Origin: Cupriavidus necator N-1
GTDB lineage: Bacteria > Pseudomonadota > Gammaproteobacteria > Burkholderiales > Burkholderiaceae
Reading direction: 5' to 3'
Assembly (NCBI RefSeq): GCF_000219215.1
Contig: NC_015723.1
Span: 2,620,607-2,684,606 of the forward strand
Length of the DNA: 64,000 nucleotides
Positions 1 to 9,494 of this stretch are shown here, in pieces. Position numbers and translations under genes: made by a program. The notes below the pieces were generated by a model that was given only the letters and a program-made list of their open reading frames with translations, did no database searches and was not told where the DNA came from. Numbering within the stretch: position 1 is the first letter of the stretch; each line of letters opens with the position of its first letter.

Positions 1-38
1 GCGGCGATGCGCAGCAGGAATGTAGGGTGGGTGGGCAT
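1..38 (-). CDS. 5' end of an unidentified gene running off the left edge
   Basis: An ATG at 38 on the minus strand is preceded by a GGGAGAC ribosome-binding sequence, and twelve codons (MPTHPTFLLRIA) stay open to the window edge. Nothing in so short a stretch identifies the product. It lies downstream of the disrupted DsbA-family gene on the same strand. Confidence 0.4.
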   Translation of the reverse strand, partial: MPTHPTFLLRIA

Positions 39-90
39 GTTGTCTCCCTTATGTAGTATGGATCTTCTGTCCAGCGTTGCCGGCATGGCG

Positions 91-807
91 TCACCGTGTG
101 GTGAGCGCGATGCCTGGCAGGTGTGGGGAAGCGGGAGACGCGCGGGCCAGCGCCCGGAGCATTGCCTCCAGCAAGGCACGCGGCGGCCTGGCGCCGGCGA
201 TCGGCGGCGCACCGTTGATCACGAAGCGCGGCACGCCCAGGCCGGGATTGGGTAGCGGCACCTCCTCGCCATGCAGCGGCGGCAGCCACGCCAGGTCTTG
301 CGCAATGGCCGGCGCCGCCGCTTGCGGCATCGGCATGCACAGGCGATCGCTGCCGCGTGCAGCACGCGCGGATCGCCGAGGTCCTCACCGCGCAGGAAGT
401 ACCCTTCAAACAACCAGTCGATCAGCGCGGATGCGGCCGCTTCGCCACCAGCCTGGCGCGCATACCGGATCAGGCGATGCGCAAGCACGGTGTTCGGCAG
501 CACCTCGATGCGGTCGGGTTCCAGCGTGATGCCGGCCTCTCGCGCCGCGGCGCATACCTGCGCCTGCCGCAGCGCCACGGCTTCGGCGCTGCCAAGCCGC
601 GCCAGTCTGAACTTGCGATTGGGGGATGCCGGCCGGCGGCAGCGTCGGAAACAGGGGACAGCTGCGCCATTCGACCGTGACCGCTACATCGGGCCGTTGC
701 TGGGCCAGCTGCGCCAGCGCTGTTTCAAGATGGCGCTTGCCGATCATGCACCAGGGGCAGACCAGGTCGAACCCGACCTGGATGAAGAGGGAGGCGGGCT
801 GGCTCAT
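91..807 (-). pseudogene. frameshifted DsbA/FrnE-family thiol oxidoreductase
   Basis: Three overlapping minus-strand frames together read as one DsbA-family protein of about 239 residues. The first frame has the CPWC active site (FDLVCPWCMIGKRHLE) near residue 14-17. A second frame picks up with LARLGSAEAVALRQAQ near position 600-640, and a third with MPMPQAAAPAIAQDL near 335, ending in the family-typical GVPRFVINGAPPIAGARPP. At least two single-base shifts are therefore needed. FrnE-like DsbA proteins act on cytoplasmic thiols. The ATG at 807 overlaps the stop of the DUF1289 gene (ATGA), so the pair was probably translationally coupled. This could be real decay or sequencing error; two separate shifts in one gene make decay a fair bet. 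Confidence 0.7.
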
Positions 808-1004
808 GACAGAGCGCCCGTAGCGGCACGCTGCCCGCGGCGGGCCGGCGCCGCCGCCAGCACTTGCGCGCGTTCGGCTTCGCTCATCTGCGCCCAGCGC
901 CCGATTTCCAGCCGTGTCCTGGCGCAGCCCTGGCAATAGCGGTTGGCGAGGTCCATGCGGCAGATGTTGATGCAGGGATTGATGAGGGCGTCAGGGTGAT
1001 GCAT
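804..1004 (-). CDS. DUF1289 family small cysteine protein
   Basis: A 66-residue protein with the DUF1289 pattern NPCINICRMD followed by YCQGCARTRLEIGRW, giving four clustered cysteines (two C-x-x-x-C/C-x-x-C pairs) typical of this small putative metal- or Fe-S-binding family. The function of the family is not established. The chosen ATG at 1004 has GGAG upstream (spacing about six); longer reading would run through non-conserved sequence. The stop codon overlaps the start of the broken DsbA-family gene, so the two form a coupled pair. Confidence 0.75.
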   Translation of the reverse strand: MHHPDALINPCINICRMDLANRYCQGCARTRLEIGRWAQMSEAERAQVLAAAPARRGQRAATGALS

Positions 1005-1062
1005 CACGAACTCCGGTAGTGCATGGCAAGGGCCGGCCGGTATGCCGGCCCCGCGGCCAGGG

Positions 1063-2121
1063 TCAGGCGGCTGCGCGCAGCGGCAGGTTCTTCTGCCCCG
1101 CCTTGCGGTTGGGCGCCATGCCATTGGCTTCCAGCGTGGCGTCAGCGCTGTCGTACCAGGTGCCGATGCGGTAGATCTCGCGGGCTTCCTTGCACGATGC
1201 GATCTCGCGGCCCAGTTCATGCGCCACGCGCACGCACTGCTCGATCTGCTGCACCGAGGTCATGCGGTTGCCGTACTGGTCGATGATGGTGTCTTCGATG
1301 CCGCAACGCGGGTGCAGGCCCATCGCCATCGCCATCATGTTGAACGGCAGCACGTTCTTCAGCAGCGACTCCGCGGTCAGCGTGCAGCCGTCCGGCGCGC
1401 GGTGCACGAAGTTGAAGAAGTTGAACGGGTTGGGGCCATCAAAGCCGCCGCCGATGCCGATCCAGGTCAGGTTCAGCGGGCCGGTGTAGACGCCGGCGCG
1501 CACCAGCCGTTCCAGCGTTTCCAGCGCGTGCATGCCGGTCAGCTGGAAATGCGGCTGGATGCCCGACGCCTGCAGCCGGCGCAGGTGCTCCTCAACCCAG
1601 CCCGGACCGGCCGGCACCGTCATCTCGCGATAGGCGGCCTGATAGGCCGGGTGTTCCAGCGAGGTGCCCTTCAGGTATTCCGGATAGAGCAACTCCATGA
1701 TGTTCATCTGCGTGGTGTTGATCGCCACGGTCACCTGGTCGGGCTTGGGCTCCAGCTCTGCCAGCATGTGGCGGGTGTCGTCGGACAGCCACTTGGCCGC
1801 CTGGCCGTCGTCTTCCGGCGCAAACGAGATCGAGCCGCCGACCTGGATGATCATGTCCGGCACCGCGGCGCGCACGCCGGCGATCAGCTCGTTGAACTTG
1901 GACAGTCGCTTGGAGCCCTTGCCGTCGAGTTCGCGCACGTGCAGGTGCAGCACCGTGGCGCCGGCGTTGTAGCAGTCGACGGCTTTCTGGACCTGTTCTT
2001 CCATGGTGACGGGGATGTCCTCGGGAAAGTCCTGCGGCATCCACTCCGGGCCATACGGGGCCACGGTGATCACCACCTTGTCCATGTTCTCGGGGTGCAG
2101 GGAATCGTCAAGGAATTGCAC
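1063..2121 (-). CDS. BKACE family (DUF849) beta-keto acid cleavage enzyme
   Basis: A 352-residue TIM-barrel protein of the 3-keto-5-aminohexanoate cleavage enzyme family. The family condenses a beta-keto acid with acetyl-CoA and cleaves it to acetoacetate and a new CoA ester, using a divalent metal (Zn). The HLHVR motif at residues 59-63 supplies the conserved metal histidines, and GIGGGFDGPNPFNFFNF and GLHPRCGIEDT are family-like stretches. The protein is somewhat longer than the usual 270-310 residues. The start is a GTG at 2121 with GGAG eight bases upstream; an in-frame ATG at codon 13 is the alternative. It faces the truncated AraC gene across a shared operator region, so it is likely a catabolic enzyme induced by its own substrate. 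The actual substrate cannot be read from sequence. Confidence 0.85.
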   Translation of the reverse strand: MQFLDDSLHPENMDKVVITVAPYGPEWMPQDFPEDIPVTMEEQVQKAVDCYNAGATVLHLHVRELDGKGSKRLSKFNELIAGVRAAVPDMIIQVGGSISFAPEDDGQAAKWLSDDTRHMLAELEPKPDQVTVAINTTQMNIMELLYPEYLKGTSLEHPAYQAAYREMTVPAGPGWVEEHLRRLQASGIQPHFQLTGMHALETLERLVRAGVYTGPLNLTWIGIGGGFDGPNPFNFFNFVHRAPDGCTLTAESLLKNVLPFNMMAMAMGLHPRCGIEDTIIDQYGNRMTSVQQIEQCVRVAHELGREIASCKEAREIYRIGTWYDSADATLEANGMAPNRKAGQKNLPLRAAA

Positions 2122-2173
2122 GGATGGCTCCAGTTGGTTAGTGATTGGAGTATCGGCGAACGACTGCTCGCAA

Positions 2174-2210
2174 TTTGACGATCCGGGACATTAGATTTAC
2201 ATTTCGGGAG
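2174..2210. promoter_or_regulatory. paired AraC-type operator between BKACE gene and araC remnant
   Basis: Two direct repeats 21 bp apart: TTTGACGATCCGGGAC (2174-2189) and ATTTACATTTCGGGAG (2195-2210). They match the repeats before the MFS gene (7742-7778) in sequence and spacing. Tandem half-sites two helical turns apart are typical for AraC/XylS regulators. The site lies in the divergent promoter region between the BKACE gene and the AraC remnant. Confidence 0.65.
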
Positions 2211-2238
2211 ACTCAGGGAAAGCACGGAATCTGCCCCC

Positions 2239-2400
2239 ATGTCCTACTATCTGCGCAGTGCCAGCCTGACCAATTACGTGGAAGTCGCGCGTTCGCTGGG
2301 GCTGGATCCATACCAGCAGCTGAGGGCGGCAAAGATCAACCGCTCGGTCCTGCTCGATCCCGATATCCGCATTCCCGCGGCGTCGGTGGGCGGCTTGCTG
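2239..2400 (+). pseudogene. truncated AraC-family regulator
   Basis: The first 55 or so codons (MSYYLRSASLTNYVEVARSL onward, through ASVGGLL) match the N-terminal ligand-binding domain of AraC regulators of the OruR/ArgR-like type. Similarity stops at about 2400, and the frame then runs on as low-complexity sequence to 2538. The whole C-terminal helix-turn-helix region is missing, so this fragment cannot bind DNA. The break abuts the terminator region of the oppositely oriented porin operon, so a deletion probably fused the two. Its operators survive on both sides of the island. Confidence 0.7.
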
Positions 2401-2477
2401 ACTGAGCGCGTTTTCGCGGTGGTTCAGCGAGCGTATTGGATGCAGCGTGTCGGCGAGGCGTGCGCAGGCGGCGCAAT

Positions 2478-2511
2478 AGAAAAGCCGCCGGCGCACAAGC
2501 GGCGCGGCGGC
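2478..2511 (-). terminator. probable terminator of the porin operon, now behind the group II intron
   Basis: Read on the minus strand, a GC-rich stem (CGGCGGC end arm at 2484-2490 and 2505-2511) is followed by TTTTCT. It lies immediately beyond the 3' end of the group II intron. Before the intron arrived it would have been about 40 bp behind the porin stop codon. Confidence 0.5.
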
Positions 2512-2545
2512 GAAGACGAGCATCGGGCGGGCCGCTAAGCCCGGA

Positions 2546-4453
2546 ATCGCGGTAGGAATGCCCATTACTGAGCACCCCCCGCACAGATCCGTACGAGCCC
2601 GATTCGGGCATACGGCTCCTACCTCGGGTGTTTGACGTCAAAGCGCCGGTCGGGCCATGGATGAAGGATTCGAGGCTGTGGGAGCCAGGCATCCGCGATC
2701 CGCTCGACCCGCGTCCACGTCATGTGATCCTTTTGGCTGCGGCGCCGGAGCGCCCGCCGCCAGAGGTCAACAATGTGGTAACGGAAGGCGCCGAGTGCTC
2801 GCGAGTTCGTTGGTACTGCGTGGTACGCGAAGTATCCGCGCACCACCTGCCTGAGCCATTTTCCTTGCGCAGGAATCGGTTCGTGCATGCGCCGCCGCAG
2901 GTCCTCCTTGATCTGCCTGAGCTTCGCCCGCATGCGATCACCTCGGGTCTTCCTCTGCAACTGGAAGGCACCCCGACGCGATCGTCCGCAGATAAAGATG
3001 AAACCCAGGAAGGCGAAGGTCTCCGGTCGGCCAAGACCTCGACGCTGGCGGTTGGCCGCTGCGTTGCGACCAAACTCCAGTAACCTCGTCTTGTCCGGAT
3101 GAAGCACAAGCGAGAACTCCTCCAGCCTCTGTCGCATCGCGTCCCAGAAGCGCCGCGCGTCAGCTTCGTGCTCGAAGCCAACCACAACATCATCTGCGTA
3201 CCGCAGAATAATGACGTTGCCTTTAGCTTCCCGCCGTCGCCACCGGTTGGCCCAGAGATCAAACACGTAGTGCATATACACGTTCGCGAACAGTGGCGAC
3301 GCCACTGACCCCTGCGGTGTACCTGTTTCACTGACGTTCAGTTCTCCATTCTCCAAAACGCCCGCCTTGAGCCATTTCCGCACAAGACGAATGATGCGCT
3401 CGTCGCCGATCCGATGCTCCACGAATCGAACCAGCCAGTCCTGGCTGACCGAGTCAAAGAAACTCCGGATGTCGGCGTCTAAAATCCAGTTCACCGGGGT
3501 GCGGATGATGGCCGTTGCCAACGCGTCCAGCGCATCATGCTGACTGCGTCCGGGTCGGAACCCGTACGAGAAACCGAGAAAGTCTTCCTCGTAGATCGCA
3601 TTTAGCACTTCAACCACCGCGCGCTGGACGACTTTGTCTTCCAGTGCGGCAATCCCCAATGGGCGCTGCTTGCCGTCCGGCTTGGGTATGTACTGCCGCC
3701 GAACGGGCAGTGCCCGATACGCTCCGCTGAGTACCTGCGTGTGCAGACGCTGAAGATGCTCTTCCAGTCCCGCTTCGTAGTACCGCCACGTCATGCCATC
3801 CACTCCTGGTGCCGCGTTGCGTTTGAGCGCATAAAACGACTCCCGAAGCCGGTCGACCGTGACGTGGTGCAGAAGCGCGGTGAACCGCTCCTTCTTCCGC
3901 TGCCTTGCAGCTTGACGTACACGTACCAATCCCTGTGGCACGCTTACCCGGTTCTGTGCCCGGCACGTGTTGGATTGACCCGTGTTCCCCTTGGTCCCCG
4001 CCCTTCGCTCCACCCACTCCGCAGTCGGTCTCCCGGCGTTGTTCGCAGGTTTCTTCGCTACTACGGCGGAGTCTGACTTCTCCCGTCCGTTCATCATCGG
4101 CTACGGCTCCTCGCCTTCCCGATGCGGACCAGCCCATGCTGCGACTGGCCAGACGCGAGACCTCCCGGTTCCCGCGCAAGGAGCGTCCGTGCGTGCCAGG
4201 GTCTTTGACCACGCCGGGTCGTCGAGGCACTCGCGTTCACGCGCCCCTTCATGTTGCCTTCCGCGTTCTGAACCGCGTCGGCACCCGGAACAACACAACT
4301 ATCGCGGCTCAATGGCTGGCCCACACGCTCCCCTACCGACGCTTCGCCGACCACCTCACGGTAGCCTGCGCACGGCTCGGGGCCGATGTGGTTCGCTATT
4401 CCTTCATCGTAGTGGACTTTCACCACCTACTCCTTGCCGGTCTCCCGGCGCAC
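2546..4453 (-). mobile_element. group II intron (about 1.9 kb) with intron-encoded reverse transcriptase
   Basis: On the minus strand the element opens with GTGCGCC at 4453, the group II 5' consensus, and its first bases directly follow the TGA stop of the porin gene. Behind the reverse transcriptase stop codon lies a domain V-like hairpin at about 2585-2619 beginning GAGCCGTATG with the catalytic AGC triad, then a domain VI-like hairpin, and the element ends near CCTACCGCGAT at about 2546. The 3' boundary is uncertain by a few bases. The long untranslated 5' part (4098-4453) would hold domains I-III. All parts needed for splicing and retrotransposition appear present, so the element may be active. 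It lies in sense orientation within the MFS-hydrolase-porin transcript. Confidence 0.8.
2619..4097 (-). CDS. ltrA: group II intron reverse transcriptase/maturase
   Basis: A 492-residue LtrA-type protein. Visible blocks are the RT palm elements KPDGKQRPLGIAALEDK, GFSYGFRPGRSQHDAL, the TGTPQGSVASPLFANVY block and the catalytic YADD, followed by a maturase (X) domain with RGYFAYHAVP and ending PWPDRRFDVKHPR. No C-terminal HNH endonuclease domain is present, so insertion would rely on endonuclease-independent priming, as in other En-minus bacterial lineages. It promotes splicing of its host intron and copies it into DNA. The start is the first of two tandem ATGs; it lacks a convincing Shine-Dalgarno sequence. 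The stop codon touches domain V. Confidence 0.92.
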   Translation of the reverse strand: MMNGREKSDSAVVAKKPANNAGRPTAEWVERRAGTKGNTGQSNTCRAQNRVSVPQGLVRVRQAARQRKKERFTALLHHVTVDRLRESFYALKRNAAPGVDGMTWRYYEAGLEEHLQRLHTQVLSGAYRALPVRRQYIPKPDGKQRPLGIAALEDKVVQRAVVEVLNAIYEEDFLGFSYGFRPGRSQHDALDALATAIIRTPVNWILDADIRSFFDSVSQDWLVRFVEHRIGDERIIRLVRKWLKAGVLENGELNVSETGTPQGSVASPLFANVYMHYVFDLWANRWRRREAKGNVIILRYADDVVVGFEHEADARRFWDAMRQRLEEFSLVLHPDKTRLLEFGRNAAANRQRRGLGRPETFAFLGFIFICGRSRRGAFQLQRKTRGDRMRAKLRQIKEDLRRRMHEPIPAQGKWLRQVVRGYFAYHAVPTNSRALGAFRYHIVDLWRRALRRRSQKDHMTWTRVERIADAWLPQPRILHPWPDRRFDVKHPR

Positions 4454-5617
4454 TCAGAACTTGTGCCGCATCCCCAAAGCCACGCCAACCATGCTGCGCT
4501 GCCCGTTGGCCGCGGCATAGCTGTTGCCCAGCGACAGGCTGTTGGCATAGACCGTGGCAAGCGACTCCAGCATCAGGCCGGCATTGCGAGCATAGGCCGT
4601 CGACAGGTACACATCCGTGCGCCGCGAAAACGCATAGTTGGCGACAAAGGCAACCTGCCACGGATTGGCCACTTCCGTATTGCCAAACAGGCTCCTGACA
4701 TTGTCGTAGTTGTACTCCAGCGTCAGCCCCACGGCCGGGGTGACCTGATAGTTGGCGCCGATCCAGTAGTAGTCGTCCCGCTGGATCACCACGTCGGCGG
4801 CATTCTTGTTCTGACCCCAGCGATAGCCACCCATGATCTTGGCCGGGCCAAAGGCGTAGCTGGCCGCCACGACGGCCTTGCGCACGGTGCCATTGCTGGT
4901 GCCGATGGTGGGGTTCCACTGGTCATAGCCGATGGTGGCGCCGAACGGCCCGGTGGCATACGCCAGCGAGGCCCCGTAGGCGGTGTCGCGCCGGAACTGT
5001 CCGGGCACTTCGCCATTGCCGCCGATCGGGGTGGCAATACCAACAGTCTGCGGCAGCGCCAGCCCGACGCCGAACGACCAGTGCGCCCGCGCCGTCAGCG
5101 GGCCGAACTGGCCGGTGTACTTGACCGTGTTGTCCTCGCGGAAATTGGCGCCCGCCTGCAGCACCACCGGTTCATATTGCGTGGCGTAGGCGGTAGGCGA
5201 GAAGTTCGCCAGCGCTTCAAAGATCGACGTGTACTGGCGGCCCAGGCTGAGCTGGCCGATGCCGGCGTGCTGCAGGGCGACAAAGGCCTGGCGGCCGAAC
5301 AGGCGACCGCTCTGCTGCATGGTGCCGTTGTCCAGGCTGAAACCGCTTTCCAGCACGAACGACGCCTGCCATCCCGCACCAAGATCTTCCGCGCCGCGCA
5401 GGCCCCAGCGCGACCCGGACAGCCCGCCCGACGCCATCCGGAACACCTTGTCGCCCGGCCCTGGGTTGAAGCCGTTAGTGGCAACGGGCACAGCGCCGAC
5501 GCGGTTCACGTATTCGACGTTGACGTCCGCCACGCCATACAGCGTGACGGACGATTGCGCGGCGGCCGCTAGCGGGCAGCCCAGCATCAAGGCCATCACG
5601 GTGCTTCTGGTTTTCAT
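4454..5617 (-). CDS. Gram-negative porin (OmpC-like, beta-proteobacterial type)
   Basis: A 387-residue outer-membrane protein with a signal peptide ending near AAAAQ, the typical mature start SSVTLYGVADVNVEY, the early SRWGLRGAEDLG block and a C-terminal GMRHKF ending in phenylalanine, the usual signal for BAM-mediated assembly. Such trimeric 16-strand porins admit small solutes; here the operon context suggests uptake of the substrate of the neighbouring transporter and enzymes. It is the last gene of an MFS-hydrolase-porin operon. The group II intron begins at the base after its stop codon, leaving the protein intact. Confidence 0.92.
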   Translation of the reverse strand: MKTRSTVMALMLGCPLAAAAQSSVTLYGVADVNVEYVNRVGAVPVATNGFNPGPGDKVFRMASGGLSGSRWGLRGAEDLGAGWQASFVLESGFSLDNGTMQQSGRLFGRQAFVALQHAGIGQLSLGRQYTSIFEALANFSPTAYATQYEPVVLQAGANFREDNTVKYTGQFGPLTARAHWSFGVGLALPQTVGIATPIGGNGEVPGQFRRDTAYGASLAYATGPFGATIGYDQWNPTIGTSNGTVRKAVVAASYAFGPAKIMGGYRWGQNKNAADVVIQRDDYYWIGANYQVTPAVGLTLEYNYDNVRSLFGNTEVANPWQVAFVANYAFSRRTDVYLSTAYARNAGLMLESLATVYANSLSLGNSYAAANGQRSMVGVALGMRHKF

Positions 5618-5683
5618 TCATCTCCTCCTTGGTTGCCCGGCCTTTGCGGCCGGATTCTTTTGTTGTGCCGCGGACGCGGCGGG

Positions 5684-6277
5684 TCACGAATCGTGCGTGA
5701 CCAGGGTGCCCAGCTCCGCCAGCAAGTCATGGGCACGCGGCCACGGGCCGTAGCCCGCGGCAGGGTTGAGGTGGCCGACGTTGCCCAGGTCCACCAGCCG
5801 GCTGCCCCATGCGGCGGCCATCTCCGCGACACGCGCATGGCTGGCCAGTGGGTCGTTTCCGCTGGCAGCAACCAGGCTGGGGAACGGCAAGGGCGCGAGC
5901 GGCGTCGGCAGCCAGCCCCCCTGCACCAGCGTGTCCTGCGCCGGATAGCCGGGCGGCAGCGGCTGCGAAAAATCCGGCGGCGTCACCAGCAGCGCGCCCA
6001 GGATTCGGCGCTGGTGCCGCGCCGCCCAGTGCACGGTGATCATCACGCCGGCGCTGTGCGCGACCAGCACGACCGGCTTGTCGATGTCCGCCAGCGCGGC
6101 ATCGAGCGCGGCGAGGCGGGCCGCGCAACTGAGCTTGTCGTGCTCCAGCGGCGGCACGCAGCGGACGTCGCGCCCCTGCGCCTGCAGTTCGGCTTGCAGC
6201 AGCGTTTGCCAGTGCTCGGCGACGTGGTCGCGCAGGCCCGGCACCATCAGGACAGTGTGGGTGGGTGTAGCAGTCAT
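5684..6277 (-). CDS. RBBP9/YdeN-type alpha/beta serine hydrolase
   Basis: A 197-residue compact alpha/beta-hydrolase. The early MVPGLRDHVAEHWQ matches the oxyanion segment of the RBBP9/YdeN family, AHSAGV carries the nucleophile serine (about residue 75), SGNDPLAS the acid and GHLN the catalytic histidine. It sits between the MFS transporter (17 bp upstream) and the porin, so it probably hydrolyses an ester or amide imported by this operon. The natural substrate is unknown for most of the family. Confidence 0.85.
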   Translation of the reverse strand: MTATPTHTVLMVPGLRDHVAEHWQTLLQAELQAQGRDVRCVPPLEHDKLSCAARLAALDAALADIDKPVVLVAHSAGVMITVHWAARHQRRILGALLVTPPDFSQPLPPGYPAQDTLVQGGWLPTPLAPLPFPSLVAASGNDPLASHARVAEMAAAWGSRLVDLGNVGHLNPAAGYGPWPRAHDLLAELGTLVTHDS

Positions 6278-6294
6278 GGTCGGATTGGAAGGAG

Positions 6295-7635
6295 TCAGGC
6301 AGGAACAACGTCAGGCACAGCGTGGCCATCCAGGCGGCGCAGGTCCGCCGCATAGCGCCGGCGGCCGAGGCAGAACAGCAGGGCCGCGGCCGCACCGGCA
6401 AGCGGAATCCATTGCAGCGCGCCGGTCAGGCCGATGTGGTCGGCCAGCACGCCGGTGAGGAACGGACCCGGTGCCAGCCCCAGCAGGTTGTTGATCAGGG
6501 TCAGCGTGGCAAACGCGGTCGCATGGATGGCAGGCCGCGTCAGGTTGGCCACCATCGCGCTGGCTGGGCCGGCGGTGCCGCCCACCACCAGCATGCCCGC
6601 GCCGATCAGCACCAGCTGCGCATGGCCCGCGGGCAGCCGGAACGCCGTCATCAGCAAGACGCAGCAGATCACGCTGTAGGCGATGGCCATCTGCCATTTG
6701 CGCGCGGGCACGCGCCGCGCCACGCGGTCGGTCAGCGCTCCGCAGGCCACCATGCCCACGCCGGCCATCAGCACCAGCATTGCCGCAGCCACGCCGGCGC
6801 GTCCGGTCGCCATGCCGTAGTCGCGCGACAGGAAGCTGGGCAGCCAGCCCAGCAGCGCCGCCATCACCAGCAGCTGCAGCGCACTGCCGGCGCAGGCGCA
6901 GAGCATGGAAGGCACCGTCAGCAGCTCGCGCACGATCCGGCGCGGCTCCAGTTGCCGGGCCGGGACCGCCGCGTCGCCGTTGGCCGCGCTCACGCGTTGC
7001 TGGAGCCCGCGCAGCCGATGCTCGCTGATGGTCAGGTAGTAGAGCGCCACCATCACCAGGCCGAAGCCGGCGATCCCGGCAAAGGCAATGCGCCAGCCAA
7101 AGTGGGCCGACAGGACACCGCCCAGCCCCATGCCAAGCACCGAGCCGAAGGCACCGCCGGCAATGAAGGCCGCGCTGAGGCTGGCGCGCAGATGGCGCGG
7201 GAACACCGACACCACTACCGCGATACCCACGCTGCCATACGCCGCCTCGCCGATGCCAACGCAAAGCCGCGCCAGGAACATCTGGCCGAAGCTGTCCGCC
7301 ACCGCGCAGCCCAGCGTGGCCAGGCTCCACAGCGCCGCCATCAGGATCAGGCTGCGCACGCGTCCCCAGCGGTCGGCCAGCAGCGACAGCGGAATCGCGA
7401 GCACGCCCACCATCAGCGCCACCACGCCGCCGAGCGCGCCCAGCTCCGTATCACCGAGCTGCCATTCGGCCTTCAGCAGCGGAAACACCGCGTTGAGCAC
7501 CTGGCGCGACATATAGTCCGACAGCAGCAGCGCGAACGTCAGCGCAAAGACGAGCCACGCATAGCGCGGTCCGGCAGCAGCCGGCAGGGCCGGCGTGGCC
7601 GACTCTGCGGCAAGGGCAAGGCGGGGTCTGGACAT
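6295..7635 (-). CDS. MFS transporter (metabolite:H+ symporter type)
   Basis: A 446-residue protein with about twelve hydrophobic segments. The DYMSRQVLNAVFPLLK stretch after helix 1 and the LADRWGRVRSL loop between helices 2 and 3 are MFS signatures, the latter the conserved G-x-x-x-D-R-x-G-R-R-type motif. It is the first gene of the leftward operon with the hydrolase and porin. Its promoter region carries the paired AraC-type operator. It most likely imports the carbon source that the BKACE enzyme and hydrolase process; the substrate cannot be deduced. Confidence 0.88.
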   Translation of the reverse strand: MSRPRLALAAESATPALPAAAGPRYAWLVFALTFALLLSDYMSRQVLNAVFPLLKAEWQLGDTELGALGGVVALMVGVLAIPLSLLADRWGRVRSLILMAALWSLATLGCAVADSFGQMFLARLCVGIGEAAYGSVGIAVVVSVFPRHLRASLSAAFIAGGAFGSVLGMGLGGVLSAHFGWRIAFAGIAGFGLVMVALYYLTISEHRLRGLQQRVSAANGDAAVPARQLEPRRIVRELLTVPSMLCACAGSALQLLVMAALLGWLPSFLSRDYGMATGRAGVAAAMLVLMAGVGMVACGALTDRVARRVPARKWQMAIAYSVICCVLLMTAFRLPAGHAQLVLIGAGMLVVGGTAGPASAMVANLTRPAIHATAFATLTLINNLLGLAPGPFLTGVLADHIGLTGALQWIPLAGAAAALLFCLGRRRYAADLRRLDGHAVPDVVPA

Positions 7636-7741
7636 GGGCGTCTCCGGAAGCAGACCGGCGGTCTTCGCGCCGCCGTGCGTTCACAGCCCGCCGCCGAAGG
7701 GTGACGAGCGCAGGCAGTATCTGGCGATCGGGACCGTGCGG

Positions 7742-7778
7742 TTTGATATTCCGGGACGTACGTTTGACATTCCGGGAC
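7742..7778 (-). promoter_or_regulatory. paired AraC-type operator upstream of the MFS operon
   Basis: Two nearly identical direct repeats, TTTGATATTCCGGGAC (7742-7757) and TTTGACATTCCGGGAC (7763-7778), spaced 21 bp. They lie about 107 bp upstream of the MFS start codon and share sequence and spacing with the repeats at 2174-2210. Confidence 0.7.
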
Positions 7779-7798
7779 AGCTGGGGAAAACGCCGAGA

Positions 7799-7829
7799 CA
7801 AAAAAAACCGGCACCCGAAGGTGCCGGTT
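7799..7829 (-). terminator. rho-independent terminator of argG
   Basis: A perfect 10-bp stem AACCGGCACC / GGTGCCGGTT (7806-7815 and 7820-7829) with a CGAA loop is followed, in minus-strand sense, by a run of T (A-tract 7799-7807 on the plus strand). It stands 38 bp behind the argG stop. Confidence 0.9.
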
Positions 7830-7866
7830 TCTCGCTGGCCCGCCGTCAGGCGAGGCGCGGCGAAGC

Positions 7867-9494
<1,628 letters not shown>

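Noticed and set aside
6322..7704. 460-codon plus-strand frame opposite the MFS transporter
   Set aside because: Gln/His/Ala-rich shadow of the MFS gene.
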